A stretch of DNA of 14,413 bases. Origin: DATAEK01 sp036258055 (GTDB taxonomy: Bacteria > Acidobacteriota > Vicinamibacteria > Vicinamibacterales > 2-12-FULL-66-21). The position numbers and the translations under genes were made by a program. Positions 14,380 to 14,413 of this stretch are shown here, piece by piece; the stretch's first letter is position 1, and every line of letters begins with the position of its first letter. Under the pieces are notes generated by a model, which had not been told where the DNA came from, searched no databases, and worked only from the letters and a program-made list of their open reading frames with translations. The stretch lies in assembly GCA_036258055.1 (NCBI GenBank), contig DATAEK010000186.1:1-14413 (forward strand), written 5' to 3'.

Positions 14380-14413
14380 CGTGGCTCGGCTTTAGGCTGC
14401 ACGGATGAGCCAG

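Overview
The window is high-GC chromosomal DNA with long closely packed genes. The gene repertoire suggests an Acidobacteriota-type soil bacterium, perhaps class Vicinamibacteria: a TMTC-like membrane protein with TPRs, a giant PD40-propeller/amidohydrolase fusion, a KGG-repeat protein, a di-haem peroxidase-like cytochrome, and a Tat-type dioxygenase beside a secreted ankyrin protein. That placement is inference from gene style; no marker was searched. No phage, IS or CRISPR is visible.

Layout. 1-1436 (-): 5' part of a GT-C/TMTC-like membrane protein with C-terminal TPRs, running off the left edge. Divergent from it, 1594-3969 (+) is a two-gene operon: a membrane-anchored phospholipase D/cardiolipin synthase-like enzyme and a protein with a C-terminal membrane anchor that resembles RMD1/YagE (DUF155). 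4035-5474 (+) is gltX. 5802-6080 (+) is a small KGG-repeat stress protein. 6216-6836 (+) is an AlkA-type DNA glycosylase. 7063-10314 (+) is a 1083-residue exported PD40 propeller-amidohydrolase. Convergent to it, 12106-10457 (-) is a di-haem cytochrome c. 12628-12701 (+) is tRNA-Gln(CUG). 12975-13612 (+) is an intradiol ring-cleavage dioxygenase whose Tat signal is split by a one-base frameshift, followed after 17 nt by a secreted ankyrin-repeat protein (13630-14379).

The most unusual signal is in the gaps between genes. Five of them carry short arrays with a strict 7-nt period. The heptamer differs at each place (CCCATGG/CCCATTT, TCTCCTG, GCTTGTC, AATGGCA/GCCATTT, GGCGTTC). The arrays sit next to perfect short palindromes, and two loci also hold an inverted second array. 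Two loci, 8.9 kb apart, share a composite design: the array ends in ...CC and passes in the same register into a hairpin CCGAC...GTCGG whose inner stem differs but still pairs. This looks like a dispersed heptamer-plus-hairpin element family, comparable in period to cyanobacterial STRR repeats, and I know of no description of it in this lineage.

Other points: gltX and the glycosylase have -10-like boxes so close to their start codons, with no visible ribosome-binding site, that leaderless transcripts are likely. The cytochrome gene has a TTGACA promoter with a 10-bp palindrome in its spacer and two strong hairpins in the leader. Functions overall look like envelope lipid/protein modification, translation, DNA repair and stress, and periplasmic peptide/aromatic degradation and electron transfer. 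Apart from the two operon-like pairs, the genes do not form one pathway.
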